From: Maea johnstoni
Lineage: Eukaryota > Annelida > Polychaeta > Spionida > Magelonidae
DNA length: 64,000 nt
NCBI GenBank assembly: GCA_963942565.1
Contig: OZ012700.1
Location: 4,698,195-4,762,194, forward strand
Direction of reading: 5' to 3'
Positions 36,454-50,939 of this stretch are shown here, one piece after another. Position 1 is the stretch's first letter. Each line of letters starts with the position of its first letter. The position numbers and the translations under genes are program-made. The notes beneath the pieces are model-generated. The model searched no databases. It worked only from the letters and a program-made list of their open reading frames with translations, and was not told where the DNA came from.

Positions 36454-36820
36454 TCATAGGTGCTACTTAGGTGCTAAGCTCGCATATCCACCTACCTCAG
36501 TTTAGGCTGAGGTGCTTCGCTCCTATGTCCACCTACCCCCGTTAAGGCCAAGGTGCTTCACTCGTAGGTCAACCTACCCCAGTTTCCTTACATACTTACT
36601 TACTTAGGTGCTACTTAGGTGCTGAGCTCGTATATCCACCTACCCCAGTTGAGGCCCCGTTGCTAAGCTCGTATATTCACCTACCCCAGTTTAGGCCGAG
36701 GTGCTTCGCTCCTATGTCCACCTACCTCAGTTTAGGCCGAGGTGCTTCGCTCGTATGTCCACCTACCCCCGTTAAGGCCAAGGTGCTTCGCTCGTAGGTC
36801 AACCTACCCCAGTTTACTTT

Positions 36821-36859
<39 letters not shown>

Positions 36860-37226
36860 TCATAGGTGCTACTTAGGTGCTAAGCTCGTATATCCACCTA
36901 CCTCAGTGTGGGTTGAGGTGCTTCGCTCCTATGTCCACCTACCCCCGTTAAGGCCAAGGTGCTTCACTCGTAGGTCAACCTACCCCAGTTTACTTACTTA
37001 CTTACTTACTTAGGTGCTACTTAGGTGCTAAGCTCGTATATCCACCTACCCCATTTATGGCCCCGATGCTAAGCTCGTATATTCACCTACCCCAGTTTAG
37101 GCCGAGGTGCTTCGCTCCTATGTCCACCTACCTCAGTTTAGGCCGAGGTGCTTCGCTCGTATGTCCACCTACCCCCGTTAAGGCCAAGGTGCTTCGCTCG
37201 TAGGTCAACCTAACCCAGTTTACTTT

Positions 37227-37273
<47 letters not shown>

Positions 37274-37451
37274 TCATAGGTGCTACTTAGGTGCTAAGCT
37301 CGTATATCCACCTACCTCAGTTTAGGTTGAGGTGCTTCGCTCCTATATCCACCTACCCCCGTTAAGGCCAAGGTGCTTCACTCGTAGGTCAACCTACCCC
37401 AGTTTACTTACATACTTACTTACTTAGGTGCTACTTAGGTGCTGAGCTCGT
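36226..37451 (+). repeat. 1.23-kb tandem duplication, first copy (1,226 bp)
   Basis: Three HORs beginning with M1 CAGTTGAGGCCCCGTTG. Tags in order are TTTCCTTACATAC, GTGTGGG, CCATTTATGG, AACCTAACCCAG, CTCCTATATCC and CATAC. All recur 1,226 to 1,230 bp later. Confidence 0.87.
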
Positions 37452-37640
37452 ATATCCACCTACCCCAGTTGAGGCCCCGTTGCTAAGCTCGTATATTCAC
37501 CTACCCCAGTTTAGGCCGAGGTGCTTCGCTCCTATGTCCACCTACCTCAGTTTAGGCCGAGGTGCTTCGCTCGTATGTCCACCTACCCCCGTTAAGGCCA
37601 AGGTGCTTCGCTCGTAGGTCAACCTACCCCAGTTTACTTT

Positions 37641-37679
<39 letters not shown>

Positions 37680-38046
37680 TCATAGGTGCTACTTAGGTGC
37701 TAAGCTCGCATATCCACCTACCTCAGTTTAGGCTGAGGTGCTTCGCTCCTATGTCCACCTACCCCCGTTAAGGCCAAGGTGCTTCACTCGTAGGTCAACC
37801 TACCCCAGTTTCCTTACATACTTACTTACTTAGGTGCTACTTAGGTGCTGAGCTCGTATATCCACCTACCCCAGTTGAGGCCCCGTTGCTAAGCTCGTAT
37901 ATTCACCTACCCCAGTTTAGGCCGAGGTGCTTCGCTCCTATGTCCACCTACCTCAGTTTAGGCCGAGGTGCTTCGCTCGTATGTCCACCTACCCCCGTTA
38001 AGGCCAAGGTGCTTCGCTCGTAGGTCAACCTACCCCAGTTTACTTT

Positions 38047-38085
<39 letters not shown>

Positions 38086-38452
38086 TCATAGGTGCTACTT
38101 AGGTGCTAAGCTTGTATATCCACCTACCTCAGTGTGGGTTGAGGTGCTTCGCTCCTATGTCCACCTACCCCCGTTAAGGCCAAGGTGCTTCACTCGTAGG
38201 TCAACCTACCCCAGTTTACTTACTTACTTACTTACTTAGGTGCTACTTAGGTGCTAAGCTCGTATATCCACCTACCCCATTTATGGCCCCGATGCTAAGC
38301 TCGTATATTCACCTACCCCAGTTTAGGCCGAGGTGCTTCGCTCCTATGTCCACCTACCTCAGTTTAGGCCGAGGTGCTTCGCTTGTATGTCCACCTACCC
38401 CCGTTAAGGCCAAGGTGCTTCGCTCGTAGGTCAACCTAACCCAGTTTACTTT

Positions 38453-38503
<51 letters not shown>

Positions 38504-38681
38504 TCATAGGTGCTACTTAGGTGCTAAGCTCGTATATCCACCTACCTCAGTTTAGGTTGAGGTGCTTCGCTCCTATATCCACCTACCCCCGTTAAGGCCA
38601 AGGTGCTTCACTCGTAGGTCAACCTACCCCAGTTTACTTACATACTTACTTACTTAGGTGCTACTTAGGTGCTGAGCTTGT
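37452..38681 (+). repeat. 1.23-kb tandem duplication, second copy (1,230 bp)
   Basis: Same landmarks as 36226-37451, with TGTATATCC and GCTTGTATG variants. Its last part, from the end of the long tract at 38,501, is also the start of the 5,888-bp duplication. Confidence 0.85.
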
Positions 38682-38870
38682 ATATCCACCTACCCCAGTT
38701 GAGGCCCCGTTGCTAAGCTCGTATATTCACCTACCCCAGTTTAGGCCGAGGTGCTTCGCTCCTATGTCCACCTACCTCAGTTTAGGCCGAGGTGCTTTGC
38801 TAGTATGTCCACCTACCCCCGTTATGGCCAAGGTGCTTCGCTCGTAGGTCAACCTACCCCAGTTTACTTT

Positions 38871-38913
<43 letters not shown>

Positions 38914-39132
38914 TCATAGGTGCCACTTAGGTGCTAAGCTCGTATATCCACCTACCCCAGTTAAGGCCCCGGTGCTAAGCTCGTATATTCACCTACCCCA
39001 GTTTAGGCCGAGGTGCTTCGCTTCTATGTCCACCTACCTAAGTTTAGGCCTAGGTGCTTTGCTAGTATGTCCACCTACCCCCGTTATGGCCAAGGTGCTT
39101 CGCTCGTAGGTCAACCTACCCCAGTTTACTTT

Positions 39133-39163
<31 letters not shown>

Positions 39164-39879
39164 TCATAGGTGCTACTTAGGTGCTAAGCTTGTATATCCA
39201 CCTACCTCAGTTTAGGTTGAGGTGCTTCGCTCCTTTGTCCACCTACCCCCGTTAAGGCCAAGGTGCTTTACTCGTAGGTCAACCTACCCCAGTTTACTTA
39301 CATACTTACTTACTTAGGTGCTACTTAGGTGCTGAGCTCGTATATTCACCTACCCCAGTTTAGGCCGAGGTGCTTCGCTCCTATGTCCACCTACCTCAGT
39401 TTAGGCCGAGGTGCTTCGCTCGTATGTCCACCTACCCCCGTTAAGGCCAAGGTGCTTCGCTCGTAGGTCAACCTACCCCAGTTTACTTTCTTACTTACTT
39501 ACTTACTTACTTTCATAGGTGCTACTTAGGTGCTAAGCTCGCATATCCACCTACCTCAGTTTAGGCTGAGGTGCTTCGCTCCTATGTCCACCTACCCCCG
39601 TTAAGGCCAAGGTGCTTCACTCGTAGGTCAACCTACCCCAGTTTACTTACATACTTACTTACTTAGGTGCTACTTAGGTGCTGAGCTCGTATATCCACCT
39701 ACCCCAGTTGAGGCCCCGTTGCTAAGCTCGTATATTCACCTACCCCAGTTTAGGCCGAGGTGCTTCGCTCCTATGTCCACCTACCTCAGTTTAGGCCGAG
39801 GTGCTTCGCTCGTATGTCCACCTACCCCCGTTAAGGCCAAGGTGCTTCGCTCGTAGGTCAACCTACCCCAGTTTACTTT

Positions 39880-39910
<31 letters not shown>

Positions 39911-40278
39911 TCATAGGTGCTACTTAGGTGCTAAGCTCGTATATCCACCTACCTCAGTTTGGGTTGAGGTGCTTCTCTCCTATGTCCACCTACCCCCGTA
40001 AAGGCCAAGGTGCTTCACTCGTAGGTCAACCTACCCCAGTTTACTTACTTACTTACTTACTTAGGTGCTACTTAGGTGCTAAGCTCGTATATCCACCTAC
40101 CCCAGTTAAGGCCCCGATGCTAAGCTTGTATATTCACCTACCCCAGTTTAGGCCGAGGTGCATTGCTCCTATGTCCACCTACCTCAGTTTAGGCCGAGTT
40201 GCTTCACTCGTATGTCCACCTACCCCCCGTTAAGGCCAAGGTGCTTCGCTCGTAGGTCAACCTACCCCAGTTTACTTT

Positions 40279-40317
<39 letters not shown>

Positions 40318-40684
40318 TCATAGGTGCTACTTAGGTGCTAAGCTCGTATATCCACCTACCTCAGTTTAGGTTGAGGTGCTTCGCTCCTATGTCCACCTAC
40401 CCCCGTTAAGGCCAAGGTGCTTCACTCGTAGGTCAACCTACCGCAGTTTACTTTCTTACTTACTTACTTAGGTGCTACTTAGGTGCTAAGCTCGTATATC
40501 CACCTACCCCAGTTAAGGCCCCGGTGCTAAGCTCGTATATTTACCTACCCTAGTTTAGGCCGAGGTGCTTCGCTCCTATGTCCACCTACCTCAGTTTAGG
40601 CCGAGGTGCTTCGCTCGTATGTCCACCTACCCCCGTTAAGGCCAAGGTGCTTCGCTCGTAGGTCAACCTACCCCAGTTTACTTT

Positions 40685-40723
<39 letters not shown>

Positions 40724-41090
40724 TCATAGGTGCTACTTAGGTGCTAAGCTCGTATATCCACCTACCTCAGTTTAGGTTGAGGTGCTTCGCTCCTATGTCC
40801 ACCTACCCCCGTTAAGGCCAAGGTGCTTCACTCGTAGGTCAACCTACCCCAGTTTACTTACATACTTACTTACTTAGGTGCTACTTAGGTGCTGAGCTCG
40901 TATATCCACCTACCCCAGTTGAGGCCCCGTTGCTAAGCTCGTATATTCACCTACCCCAGTTTAGGCCGAGGTGCTTCGCTCCTATGTCCACCTACCTCAG
41001 TTTAGGCCGAGGTGCTTAGCTCGTATGTCCACCTACCCCCGTTAAGGCCAAGGTGCTTCGCTCGTAGGTCAACCTACCCCAGTTTACTTT

Positions 41091-41125
<35 letters not shown>

Positions 41126-41352
41126 TCTTACTTTCATAGGTGCCACTTAGGTGCTAAGCTCGTATATCCACCTACCCCAGTTAAGGCCCCGGTGCTAAGC
41201 TCGTATATTCACCTACCCCAGTTTAGGCCGAGGTGCTTCGCTTCTATGTCCACCTACCTAAGTTTAGGCCGAGGTGCTTTGCTAGTATGTCCACCTACCC
41301 CCGTTATGGCCAAGGTGCTTCGCTCGTAGGTCAACCTACCCCAGTTTACTTT

Positions 41353-41383
<31 letters not shown>

Positions 41384-41709
41384 TCATAGGTGCTACTTAG
41401 GTGCTAAGCTTGTATGTCCACCTACCTCAGTTTAGTTTGAGGTGCTTCGCTCCTTTGTCCACCTACCCCCGTTAAGGCCAAGGTGCTTTACTCGTAGGTC
41501 AACCTACCCCAGTTTACTTACATACTTACTTACTTAGGTGCTACTTAGGTGCTGAGCTCGTATATTCACCTACCCCAGTTTAGGCCGAGGTGCTTCGCTC
41601 CTATGTCCACCTACCTCAGTTTAGGCCGAGGTGCTTCGCTCGTATGTCCACCTACCCCCGTTAAGGCCAAGGTGCTTCGCTCGTAGGTCAACCTACCCCA
41701 GTTTACTTT

Positions 41710-41744
<35 letters not shown>

Positions 41745-42112
41745 TCATAGGTGCTACTTAGGTGCTAAGCTCGCATATCCACCTACCTCAGTTTAGGTTG
41801 AGGTGCTTCGCTCCTATGTCCACCTACCCCCGTTAAGGCCAAGGTGCTTCACTCATAGGTCAACCTACCCCAGTTTACTTACTTACTTACTTACTTAGGT
41901 GCTACTTAGGTGCTAAGCTCGTATATCCACCTACCCCAGTTAAGGCCCCGATGCTAAGCTTGTATATACACCTACCCCAGTTTAGGCCGAGGTGCTTTGC
42001 TCCTATGTCCACCTACCTCAGTTTAGGCCGAGGTGCTTCGCTCGTATGTCCACCTACCCCCCGTTAAGGCCAAGGTGCTTCGCTCGTAGGTCAACCTACC
42101 CCAGTTTACTTT

Positions 42113-42151
<39 letters not shown>

Positions 42152-42924
42152 TCATAGGTGCTACTTAGGTGCTAAGCTCGTATATCCACCTACCTCAGTT
42201 TAGGTTGAGGTGCTTCGCTCCTATGTCCACCTACCCCCGTTAAGGCCAAGGTGCTTCACTCGTAGGTCAACCTACCGCAGTTTACTTTCTTACTTACTTA
42301 CTTAGGTGCTACTTAGGTGCTAAGCTCGTATATCCACCTACCCCAGTTAAGGCCCCGGTGCTAAGCTCGTATATTCACCTACCCCAGTTTAGGCCGAGGT
42401 GCTTCGCTCCTATGTCCACCTACCTCAGTTTAGGCCGAGGTGCTTCGCTCGTATGTCCACCTACCCCCGTTAAGGCCAAGGTGCTTTGCTCGTAGGTCAA
42501 CCTACCCCAGTTTACTTTCTTACTTACTTACTTACTTACTTACTTACATACTTACTTTCATAGGTGCTACTTAGGTGCTAAGCTCGTATATCCACCTACC
42601 TCAGTTTAGGTTGAGGTGCTTCGCTCCTATGTCCACCTACCCCCGTTAAGGCCAAGGTGCTTCACTCGTAGGTCAACCTACCCCAGTTTACTTACATACT
42701 TACTTACTTAGGTGCTACTTAGGTGCTGAGCTCGTATATCCACCTACCCCAGTTGAGGCCCCGTTGCTAAGCTCGTATATTCACCTACCCCAGTTTAGGC
42801 CAAGGTGCTTCGCTCCTATGTCCACCTACCTCAGTTTAGGCCGAGGTGCTTAGCTCGTATGTCCACCTACCCCCGTTAAGGCCAAGGTGCTTCGCTCGTA
42901 GGTCAACCTACCCCAGTTTACTTT

Positions 42925-42971
<47 letters not shown>

Positions 42972-43190
42972 TCATAGGTGCCACTTAGGTGCTAAGCTCG
43001 TATATCCACCTACCCCAGTTAAGGCCCCGGTGCTAAGCTCGTATATTCACCTACCCCAGTTTAGGCCGAGGTGCTTCGCTTCTATGTCCACCTACCTAAG
43101 TTTAGGCCGAGGTGCTTTGCTAGTATGTCCACCTACCCCCGTTATGGCCAAGGTGCTTCGCTCGTAGGTCAACCTACCCCAGTTTACTTT

Positions 43191-43221
<31 letters not shown>

Positions 43222-43547
43222 TCATAGGTGCTACTTAGGTGCTAAGCTTGTATATCCACCTACCTCAGTTTAGGTTGAGGTGCTTCGCTCCTTTGTCCAC
43301 CTACCCCCGTTAAGGCCAAGGTGCTTTACTCGTAGGTCAACCTACCCCAGTTTACTTACATACTTACTTACTTAGGTGCTACTTAGGTGCTGAGCTCGTA
43401 TATTCACCTACCCCAGTTTAGGCCGAGGTGCTTCGCTTCTATGTCCACCTACCTCAGTTTAGGCCGAGGTGCTTCGCTCGTATGTCCACCTACCCCCGTT
43501 AAGGCCAAGGTGCTTCGCTCGTAGGTCAACCTACCCCAGTTTACTTT

Positions 43548-43586
<39 letters not shown>

Positions 43587-43957
43587 TCATAGGTGCTACT
43601 TAGGTGCTAAGCTCGCATATCCACCTACCTCAGTTTAGGTTGAGGTGCTTCGCTCCTATGTCCACCTACCCCCGTTAAGGCCAAGGTGCTTCCCTCATAG
43701 GTCAACCTACCCCAGTTTACTTACTTACTTACTTACTTAGGTGCTACTTAGGTGCTAAGCTCGTATATCCACCTACCCCAATTAAGGCCCCGATGCTAAG
43801 CTTGTATATTCACCTACCCCAGTTTAGGCCGAGGTGCTTTGCTCCTATGTCCACCTACCTCAGTTTAGGCCGAGGTGCTTCGCTCGTATGTCCACCTACC
43901 CCCCGTTAAGGCCAAGGTGCTTCGCTCGTAGGTCAACCTACCCCAGTTTACTTTCTC

Positions 43958-43993
<36 letters not shown>

Positions 43994-44360
43994 TCATAGG
44001 TGCTACTTAGGTGCTAAGCTCATATATCCACCTACCTCAGTTTAGGTTGAGGTGCTTCGCTCCTATGTCCACCTACCCCCGTTAAGGCCAAGGTGCTTCA
44101 CTCGTAGGTCAACCTACCGCAGTTTACTTTCTTACTTACTTACTTAGGTGCTACTTAGGTGCTAAGCTCGTATATCCACCTACCCCAGTTAAGGCCCCGG
44201 TGCTAAGCTCGTATATTCACCTACCCCAGTTTAGGCCGAGGTGCTTCGCTCCTATGTCCACCTACCTCAGTTTAGGCCGAGGTGCTTCGCTCGTATGTCC
44301 ACCTACCCCCGTTAAGGCCAAGGTGCTTCGCTCGTAGGTCAACCTACCCCAGTTTACTTT

Positions 44361-44388
<28 letters not shown>
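38501..44388 (+). repeat. 5,888-bp tandem duplication, left copy
   Basis: Begins at the end of a long TTAC tract (CTTTCATAGG at 38,501) and runs to the end of the next such tract at 44,388. Every landmark I checked recurs exactly 5,888 bp later, including the CTCCTATATCC tag (38,571/44,459), GGCCTAGG (39,051/44,939), the CTTACATAC in a long tract (42,541/48,429), GGCCAAGG (42,798/48,686), CTTCCCTCA (43,689/49,577) and CCCAATTAAGG (43,780/49,668). Confidence 0.93.
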
Positions 44389-44391
<3 letters not shown>

Positions 44392-44758
44392 TCATAGGTG
44401 CTACTTAGGTGCTAAGCTCGTATATCCACCTACCTCAGTTTAGGTTGAGGTGCTTCGCTCCTATATCCACCTACCCCCGTTAAGGCCAAGGTGCTTCACT
44501 CGTAGGTCAACCTACCCCAGTTTACTTACATACTTACTTACTTAGGTGCTACTTAGGTGCTGAGCTTGTATATCCACCTACCCCAGTTGAGGCCCCGTTG
44601 CTAAGCTCGTATATTCACCTACCCCAGTTTAGGCCGAGGTGCTTCGCTCCTATGTCCACCTACCTCAGTTTAGGCCGAGGTGCTTTGCTAGTATGTCCAC
44701 CTACCCCCGTTATGGCCAAGGTGCTTCGCTCGTAGGTCAACCTACCCCAGTTTACTTT

Positions 44759-44801
<43 letters not shown>

Positions 44802-45020
44802 TCATAGGTGCCACTTAGGTGCTAAGCTCGTATATCCACCTACCCCAGTTAAGGCCCCGGTGCTAAGCTCGTATATTCACCTACCCCAGTTTAGGCCGAG
44901 GTGCTTCGCTTCTATGTCCACCTACCTAAGTTTAGGCCTAGGTGCTTTGCTAGTATGTCCACCTACCCCCGTTATGGCCAAGGTGCTTCGCTCGTAGGTC
45001 AACCTACCCCAGTTTACTTT

Positions 45021-45051
<31 letters not shown>

Positions 45052-45767
45052 TCATAGGTGCTACTTAGGTGCTAAGCTTGTATATCCACCTACCTCAGTT
45101 TAGGTTGAGGTGCTTCGCTCCTTTGTCCACCTACCCCCGTTAAGGCCAAGGTGCTTTACTCGTAGGTCAACCTACCCCAGTTTACTTACATACTTACTTA
45201 CTTAGGTGCTACTTAGGTGCTGAGCTCGTATATTCACCTACCCCAGTTTAGGCCGAGGTGCTTCGCTCCTATGTCCACCTACCTCAGTTTAGGCCGAGGT
45301 GCTTCGCTCGTATGTCCACCTACCCCCGTTAAGGCCAAGGTGCTTCGCTCGTAGGTCAACCTACCCCAGTTTACTTTCTTACTTACTTACTTACTTACTT
45401 TCATAGGTGCTACTTAGGTGCTAAGCTCGCATATCCACCTACCTCAGTTTAGGCTGAGGTGCTTCGCTCCTATGTCCACCTACCCCCGTTAAGGCCAAGG
45501 TGCTTCACTCGTAGGTCAACCTACCCCAGTTTACTTACATACTTACTTACTTAGGTGCTACTTAGGTGCTGAGCTCGTATATCCACCTACCCCAGTTGAG
45601 GCCCCGTTGCTAAGCTCGTATATTCACCTACCCCAGTTTAGGCCGAGGTGCTTCGCTCCTATGTCCACCTACCTCAGTTTAGGCCGAGGTGCTTCGCTCG
45701 TATGTCCACCTACCCCCGTTAAGGCCAAGGTGCTTCGCTCGTAGGTCAACCTACCCCAGTTTACTTT

Positions 45768-45798
<31 letters not shown>

Positions 45799-46166
45799 TC
45801 ATAGGTGCTACTTAGGTGCTAAGCTCGTATATCCACCTACCTCAGTTTGGGTTGAGGTGCTTCGCTCCTATGTCCACCTACCCCCGTAAAGGCCAAGGTG
45901 CTTCACTCGTAGGTCAACCTACCCCAGTTTACTTACTTACTTACTTACTTAGGTGCTACTTAGGTGCTAAGCTCGTATATCCACCTACCCCAGTTAAGGC
46001 CCCGATGCTAAGCTTGTATATTCACCTACCCCAGTTTAGGCCGAGGTGCATTGCTCCTATGTCCACCTACCTCAGTTTAGGCCGAGTTGCTTCACTCGTA
46101 TGTCCACCTACCCCCCGTTAAGGCCAAGGTGCTTCGCTCGTAGGTCAACCTACCCCAGTTTACTTT

Positions 46167-46205
<39 letters not shown>

Positions 46206-46572
46206 TCATAGGTGCTACTTAGGTGCTAAGCTCGTATATCCACCTACCTCAGTTTAGGTTGAGGTGCTTCGCTCCTATGTCCACCTACCCCCGTTAAGGC
46301 CAAGGTGCTTCACTCGTAGGTCAACCTACCGCAGTTTACTTTCTTACTTACTTACTTAGGTGCTACTTAGGTGCTAAGCTCGTATATCCACCTACCCCAG
46401 TTAAGGCCCCGGTGCTAAGCTCGTATATTTACCTACCCTAGTTTAGGCCGAGGTGCTTCGCTCCTATGTCCACCTACCTCAGTTTAGGCCGAGGTGCTTC
46501 GCTCGTATGTCCACCTACCCCCGTTAAGGCCAAGGTGCTTCGCTCGTAGGTCAACCTACCCCAGTTTACTTT

Positions 46573-46611
<39 letters not shown>

Positions 46612-46978
46612 TCATAGGTGCTACTTAGGTGCTAAGCTCGTATATCCACCTACCTCAGTTTAGGTTGAGGTGCTTCGCTCCTATGTCCACCTACCCCCGT
46701 TAAGGCCAAGGTGCTTCACTCGTAGGTCAACCTACCCCAGTTTACTTACATACTTACTTACTTAGGTGCTACTTAGGTGCTGAGCTCGTATATCCACCTA
46801 CCCCAGTTGAGGCCCCGTTGCTAAGCTCGTATATTCACCTACCCCAGTTTAGGCCGAGGTGCTTCGCTCCTATGTCCACCTACCTCAGTTTAGGCCGAGG
46901 TGCTTAGCTCGTATGTCCACCTACCCCCGTTAAGGCCAAGGTGCTTCGCTCGTAGGTCAACCTACCCCAGTTTACTTT

Positions 46979-47013
<35 letters not shown>

Positions 47014-47240
47014 TCTTACTTTCATAGGTGCCACTTAGGTGCTAAGCTCGTATATCCACCTACCCCAGTTAAGGCCCCGGTGCTAAGCTCGTATATTCAC
47101 CTACCCCAGTTTAGGCCGAGGTGCTTCGCTTCTATGTCCACCTACCTAAGTTTAGGCCGAGGTGCTTTGCTAGTATGTCCACCTACCCCCGTTATGGCCA
47201 AAGTGCTTCGCTCGTAGGTCAACCTACCCCAGTTTACTTT

Positions 47241-47271
<31 letters not shown>

Positions 47272-47597
47272 TCATAGGTGCTACTTAGGTGCTAAGCTTG
47301 TATGTCCACCTACCTCAGTTTAGTTTGAGGTGCTTCGCTCCTTTGTCCACCTACCCCCGTTAAGGCCAAGGTGCTTTACTCGTAGGTCAACCTACCCCAG
47401 TTTACTTACATACTTACTTACTTAGGTGCTACTTAGGTGCTGAGCTCGTATATTCACCTACCCCAGTTTAGGCCGAGGTGCTTCGCTCCTATGTCCACCT
47501 ACCTCAGTTTAGGCCGAGGTGCTTCGCTCGTATGTCCACCTACCCCCGTTAAGGCCAAGGTGCTTCGCTCGTAGGTCAACCTACCCCAGTTTACTTT

Positions 47598-47632
<35 letters not shown>

Positions 47633-48000
47633 TCATAGGTGCTACTTAGGTGCTAAGCTCGCATATCCACCTACCTCAGTTTAGGTTGAGGTGCTTCGCT
47701 CCTATGTCCACCTACCCCCGTTAAGGCCAAGGTGCTTCACTCATAGGTCAACCTACCCCAGTTTACTTACTTACTTACTTACTTAGGTGCTACTTAGGTG
47801 CTAAGCTCGTATATCCACCTACCCCAGTTAAGGCCCCGATGCTAAGCTTGTATATACACCTACCCCAGTTTAGGCCGAGGTGCTTTGCTCCTATGTCCAC
47901 CTACCTCAGTTTAGGCCGAGGTGCTTCGCTCGTATGTCCACCTACCCCCCGTTAAGGCCAAGGTGCTTCGCTCGTAGGTCAACCTACCCCAGTTTACTTT

Positions 48001-48039
<39 letters not shown>

Positions 48040-48812
48040 TCATAGGTGCTACTTAGGTGCTAAGCTCGTATATCCACCTACCTCAGTTTAGGTTGAGGTG
48101 CTTCGCTCCTATGTCCACCTACCCCCGTTAAGGCCAAGGTGCTTCACTCGTAGGTCAACCTACCGCAGTTTACTTTCTTACTTACTTACTTAGGTGCTAC
48201 TTAGGTGCTAAGCTCGTATATCCACCTACCCCAGTTAAGGCCCCGGTGCTAAGCTCGTATATTCACCTACCCCAGTTTAGGCCGAGGTGCTTCGCTCCTA
48301 TGTCCACCTACCTCAGTTTAGGCCGAGGTGCTTCGCTCGTATGTCCACCTACCCCCGTTAAGGCCAAGGTGCTTTGCTCGTAGGTCAACCTACCCCAGTT
48401 TACTTTCTTACTTACTTACTTACTTACTTACTTACATACTTACTTTCATAGGTGCTACTTAGGTGCTAAGCTCGTATATCCACCTACCTCAGTTTAGGTT
48501 GAGGTGCTTCGCTCCTATGTCCACCTACCCCCGTTAAGGCCAAGGTGCTTCACTCGTAGGTCAACCTACCCCAGTTTACTTACATACTTACTTACTTAGG
48601 TGCTACTTAGGTGCTGAGCTCGTATATCCACCTACCCCAGTTGAGGCCCCGTTGCTAAGCTCGTATATTCACCTACCCCAGTTTAGGCCAAGGTGCTTCG
48701 CTCCTATGTCCACCTACCTCAGTTTAGGCCGAGGTGCTTAGCTCGTATGTCCACCTACCCCCGTTAAGGCCAAGGTGCTTCGCTCGTAGGTCAACCTACC
48801 CCAGTTTACTTT

Positions 48813-48859
<47 letters not shown>

Positions 48860-49078
48860 TCATAGGTGCCACTTAGGTGCTAAGCTCGTATATCCACCTA
48901 CCCCAGTTAAGGCCCCGGTGCTAAGCTCGTATATTCACCTACCCCAGTTTAGGCCGAGGTGCTTCGCTTCTATGTCCACCTACCTAAGTTTAGGCCGAGG
49001 TGCTTTGCTAGTATGTCCACCTACCCCCGTTATGGCCAAGGTGCTTCGCTCGTAGGTCAACCTACCCCAGTTTACTTT

Positions 49079-49109
<31 letters not shown>

Positions 49110-49435
49110 TCATAGGTGCTACTTAGGTGCTAAGCTTGTATATCCACCTACCTCAGTTTAGGTTGAGGTGCTTCGCTCCTTTGTCCACCTACCCCCGTTA
49201 AGGCCAAGGTGCTTTACTCGTAGGTCAACCTACCCCAGTTTACTTACATACTTACTTACTTAGGTGCTACTTAGGTGCTGAGCTCGTATATTCACCTACC
49301 CCAGTTTAGGCCGAGGTGCTTCGCTTCTATGTCCACCTACCTCAGTTTAGGCCGAGGTGCTTCGCTCGTATGTCCACCTACCCCCGTTAAGGCCAAGGTG
49401 CTTCGCTCGTAGGTCAACCTACCCCAGTTTACTTT

Positions 49436-49474
<39 letters not shown>

Positions 49475-49845
49475 TCATAGGTGCTACTTAGGTGCTAAGC
49501 TCGCATATCCACCTACCTCAGTTTAGGTTGAGGTGCTTCGCTCCTATGTCCACCTACCCCCGTTAAGGCCAAGGTGCTTCCCTCATAGGTCAACCTACCC
49601 CAGTTTACTTACTTACTTACTTACTTAGGTGCTACTTAGGTGCTAAGCTCGTATATCCACCTACCCCAATTAAGGCCCCGATGCTAAGCTTGTATATTCA
49701 CCTACCCCAGTTTAGGCCGAGGTGCTTTGCTCCTATGTCCACCTACCTCAGTTTAGGCCGAGGTGCTTCGCTCGTATGTCCACCTACCCCCCGTTAAGGC
49801 CAAGGTGCTTCGCTCGTAGGTCAACCTACCCCAGTTTACTTTCTC

Positions 49846-49881
<36 letters not shown>

Positions 49882-50248
49882 TCATAGGTGCTACTTAGGT
49901 GCTAAGCTCATATATCCACCTACCTCAGTTTAGGTTGAGGTGCTTCGCTCCTATGTCCACCTACCCCCGTTAAGGCCAAGGTGCTTCACTCGTAGGTCAA
50001 CCTACCGCAGTTTACTTTCTTACTTACTTACTTAGGTGCTACTTAGGTGCTAAGCTCGTATATCCACCTACCCCAGTTAAGGCCCCGGTGCTAAGCTCGT
50101 ATATTCACCTACCCCAGTTTAGGCCGAGGTGCTTCGCTCCTATGTCCACCTACCTCAGTTTAGGCCGAGGTGCTTCGCTCGTATGTCCACCTACCCCCGT
50201 TAAGGCCAAGGTGCTTCGCTCGTAGGTCAACCTACCCCAGTTTACTTT

Positions 50249-50276
<28 letters not shown>
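44389..50276 (+). repeat. 5,888-bp tandem duplication, right copy
   Basis: Directly adjacent to the left copy, in the same orientation, and also ending at a long tract (CTTTCATAGG restarts at 50,277). I found only two base differences in the parts compared: T at 39,976 against G at 45,864, and G at 41,314 against A at 47,202. TTAC counts agree wherever I checked, which points to a very recent event or to an assembly duplication. Confidence 0.93.
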
Positions 50277-50279
<3 letters not shown>

Positions 50280-50646
50280 TCATAGGTGCTACTTAGGTGC
50301 TAAGCTCGTATATCCACCTGCCTCAGTTTAGGTTGAGGTGCTTCGCTCCTATGTCCACCTACCCCCGTTAAGGCCAAGGTGCTTCACTCGTAGGTCAACC
50401 TACCCCAGTTTACTTACATACTTACTTACTTAGGTGCTACTTAGGTGCTGAGCTCGTATATCCACCTACCCCAGTTGAGGCCCCGTTGCTAAGCTCGTAT
50501 ATTCACCTACCCCAGTTTAGGCCGAGGTGCTTCGCTCCTATGTCCACCTACCTCAGTTTAGGCCGAGGTGCTTAGCTCGTATGTCCACCTACCCCCGTTA
50601 AGGCCAAGGTGCTTCGCTCGTAGGTCAACCTACCCCAGTTTACTTT

Positions 50647-50689
<43 letters not shown>

Positions 50690-50908
50690 TGATAGGTGCC
50701 ACTTAGGTGCTAAGCTCGTATATCCACCTACCCCAGTTAAGGCCCCGGTGCTAAGCTCGTATATTCACCTACCCCAGTTTAGGCCGAGGTGCTTCGCTTC
50801 TATGTCCACCTACCTAAGTTTAGGCCGAGGTGCTTTGCTAGTATGTCCACCTACCCCCGTTATGGCCAAGGTGCTTCGCTCGTAGGTCAACCTACCCCAG
50901 TTTACTTT

Positions 50909-50939
<31 letters not shown>

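Noticed and set aside
38501-50276. Treating the 5,888-bp pair as proven biology
   Set aside because: The near-identity is equally expected from a false assembly duplication; without reads spanning both copies I report it as a sequence fact only.
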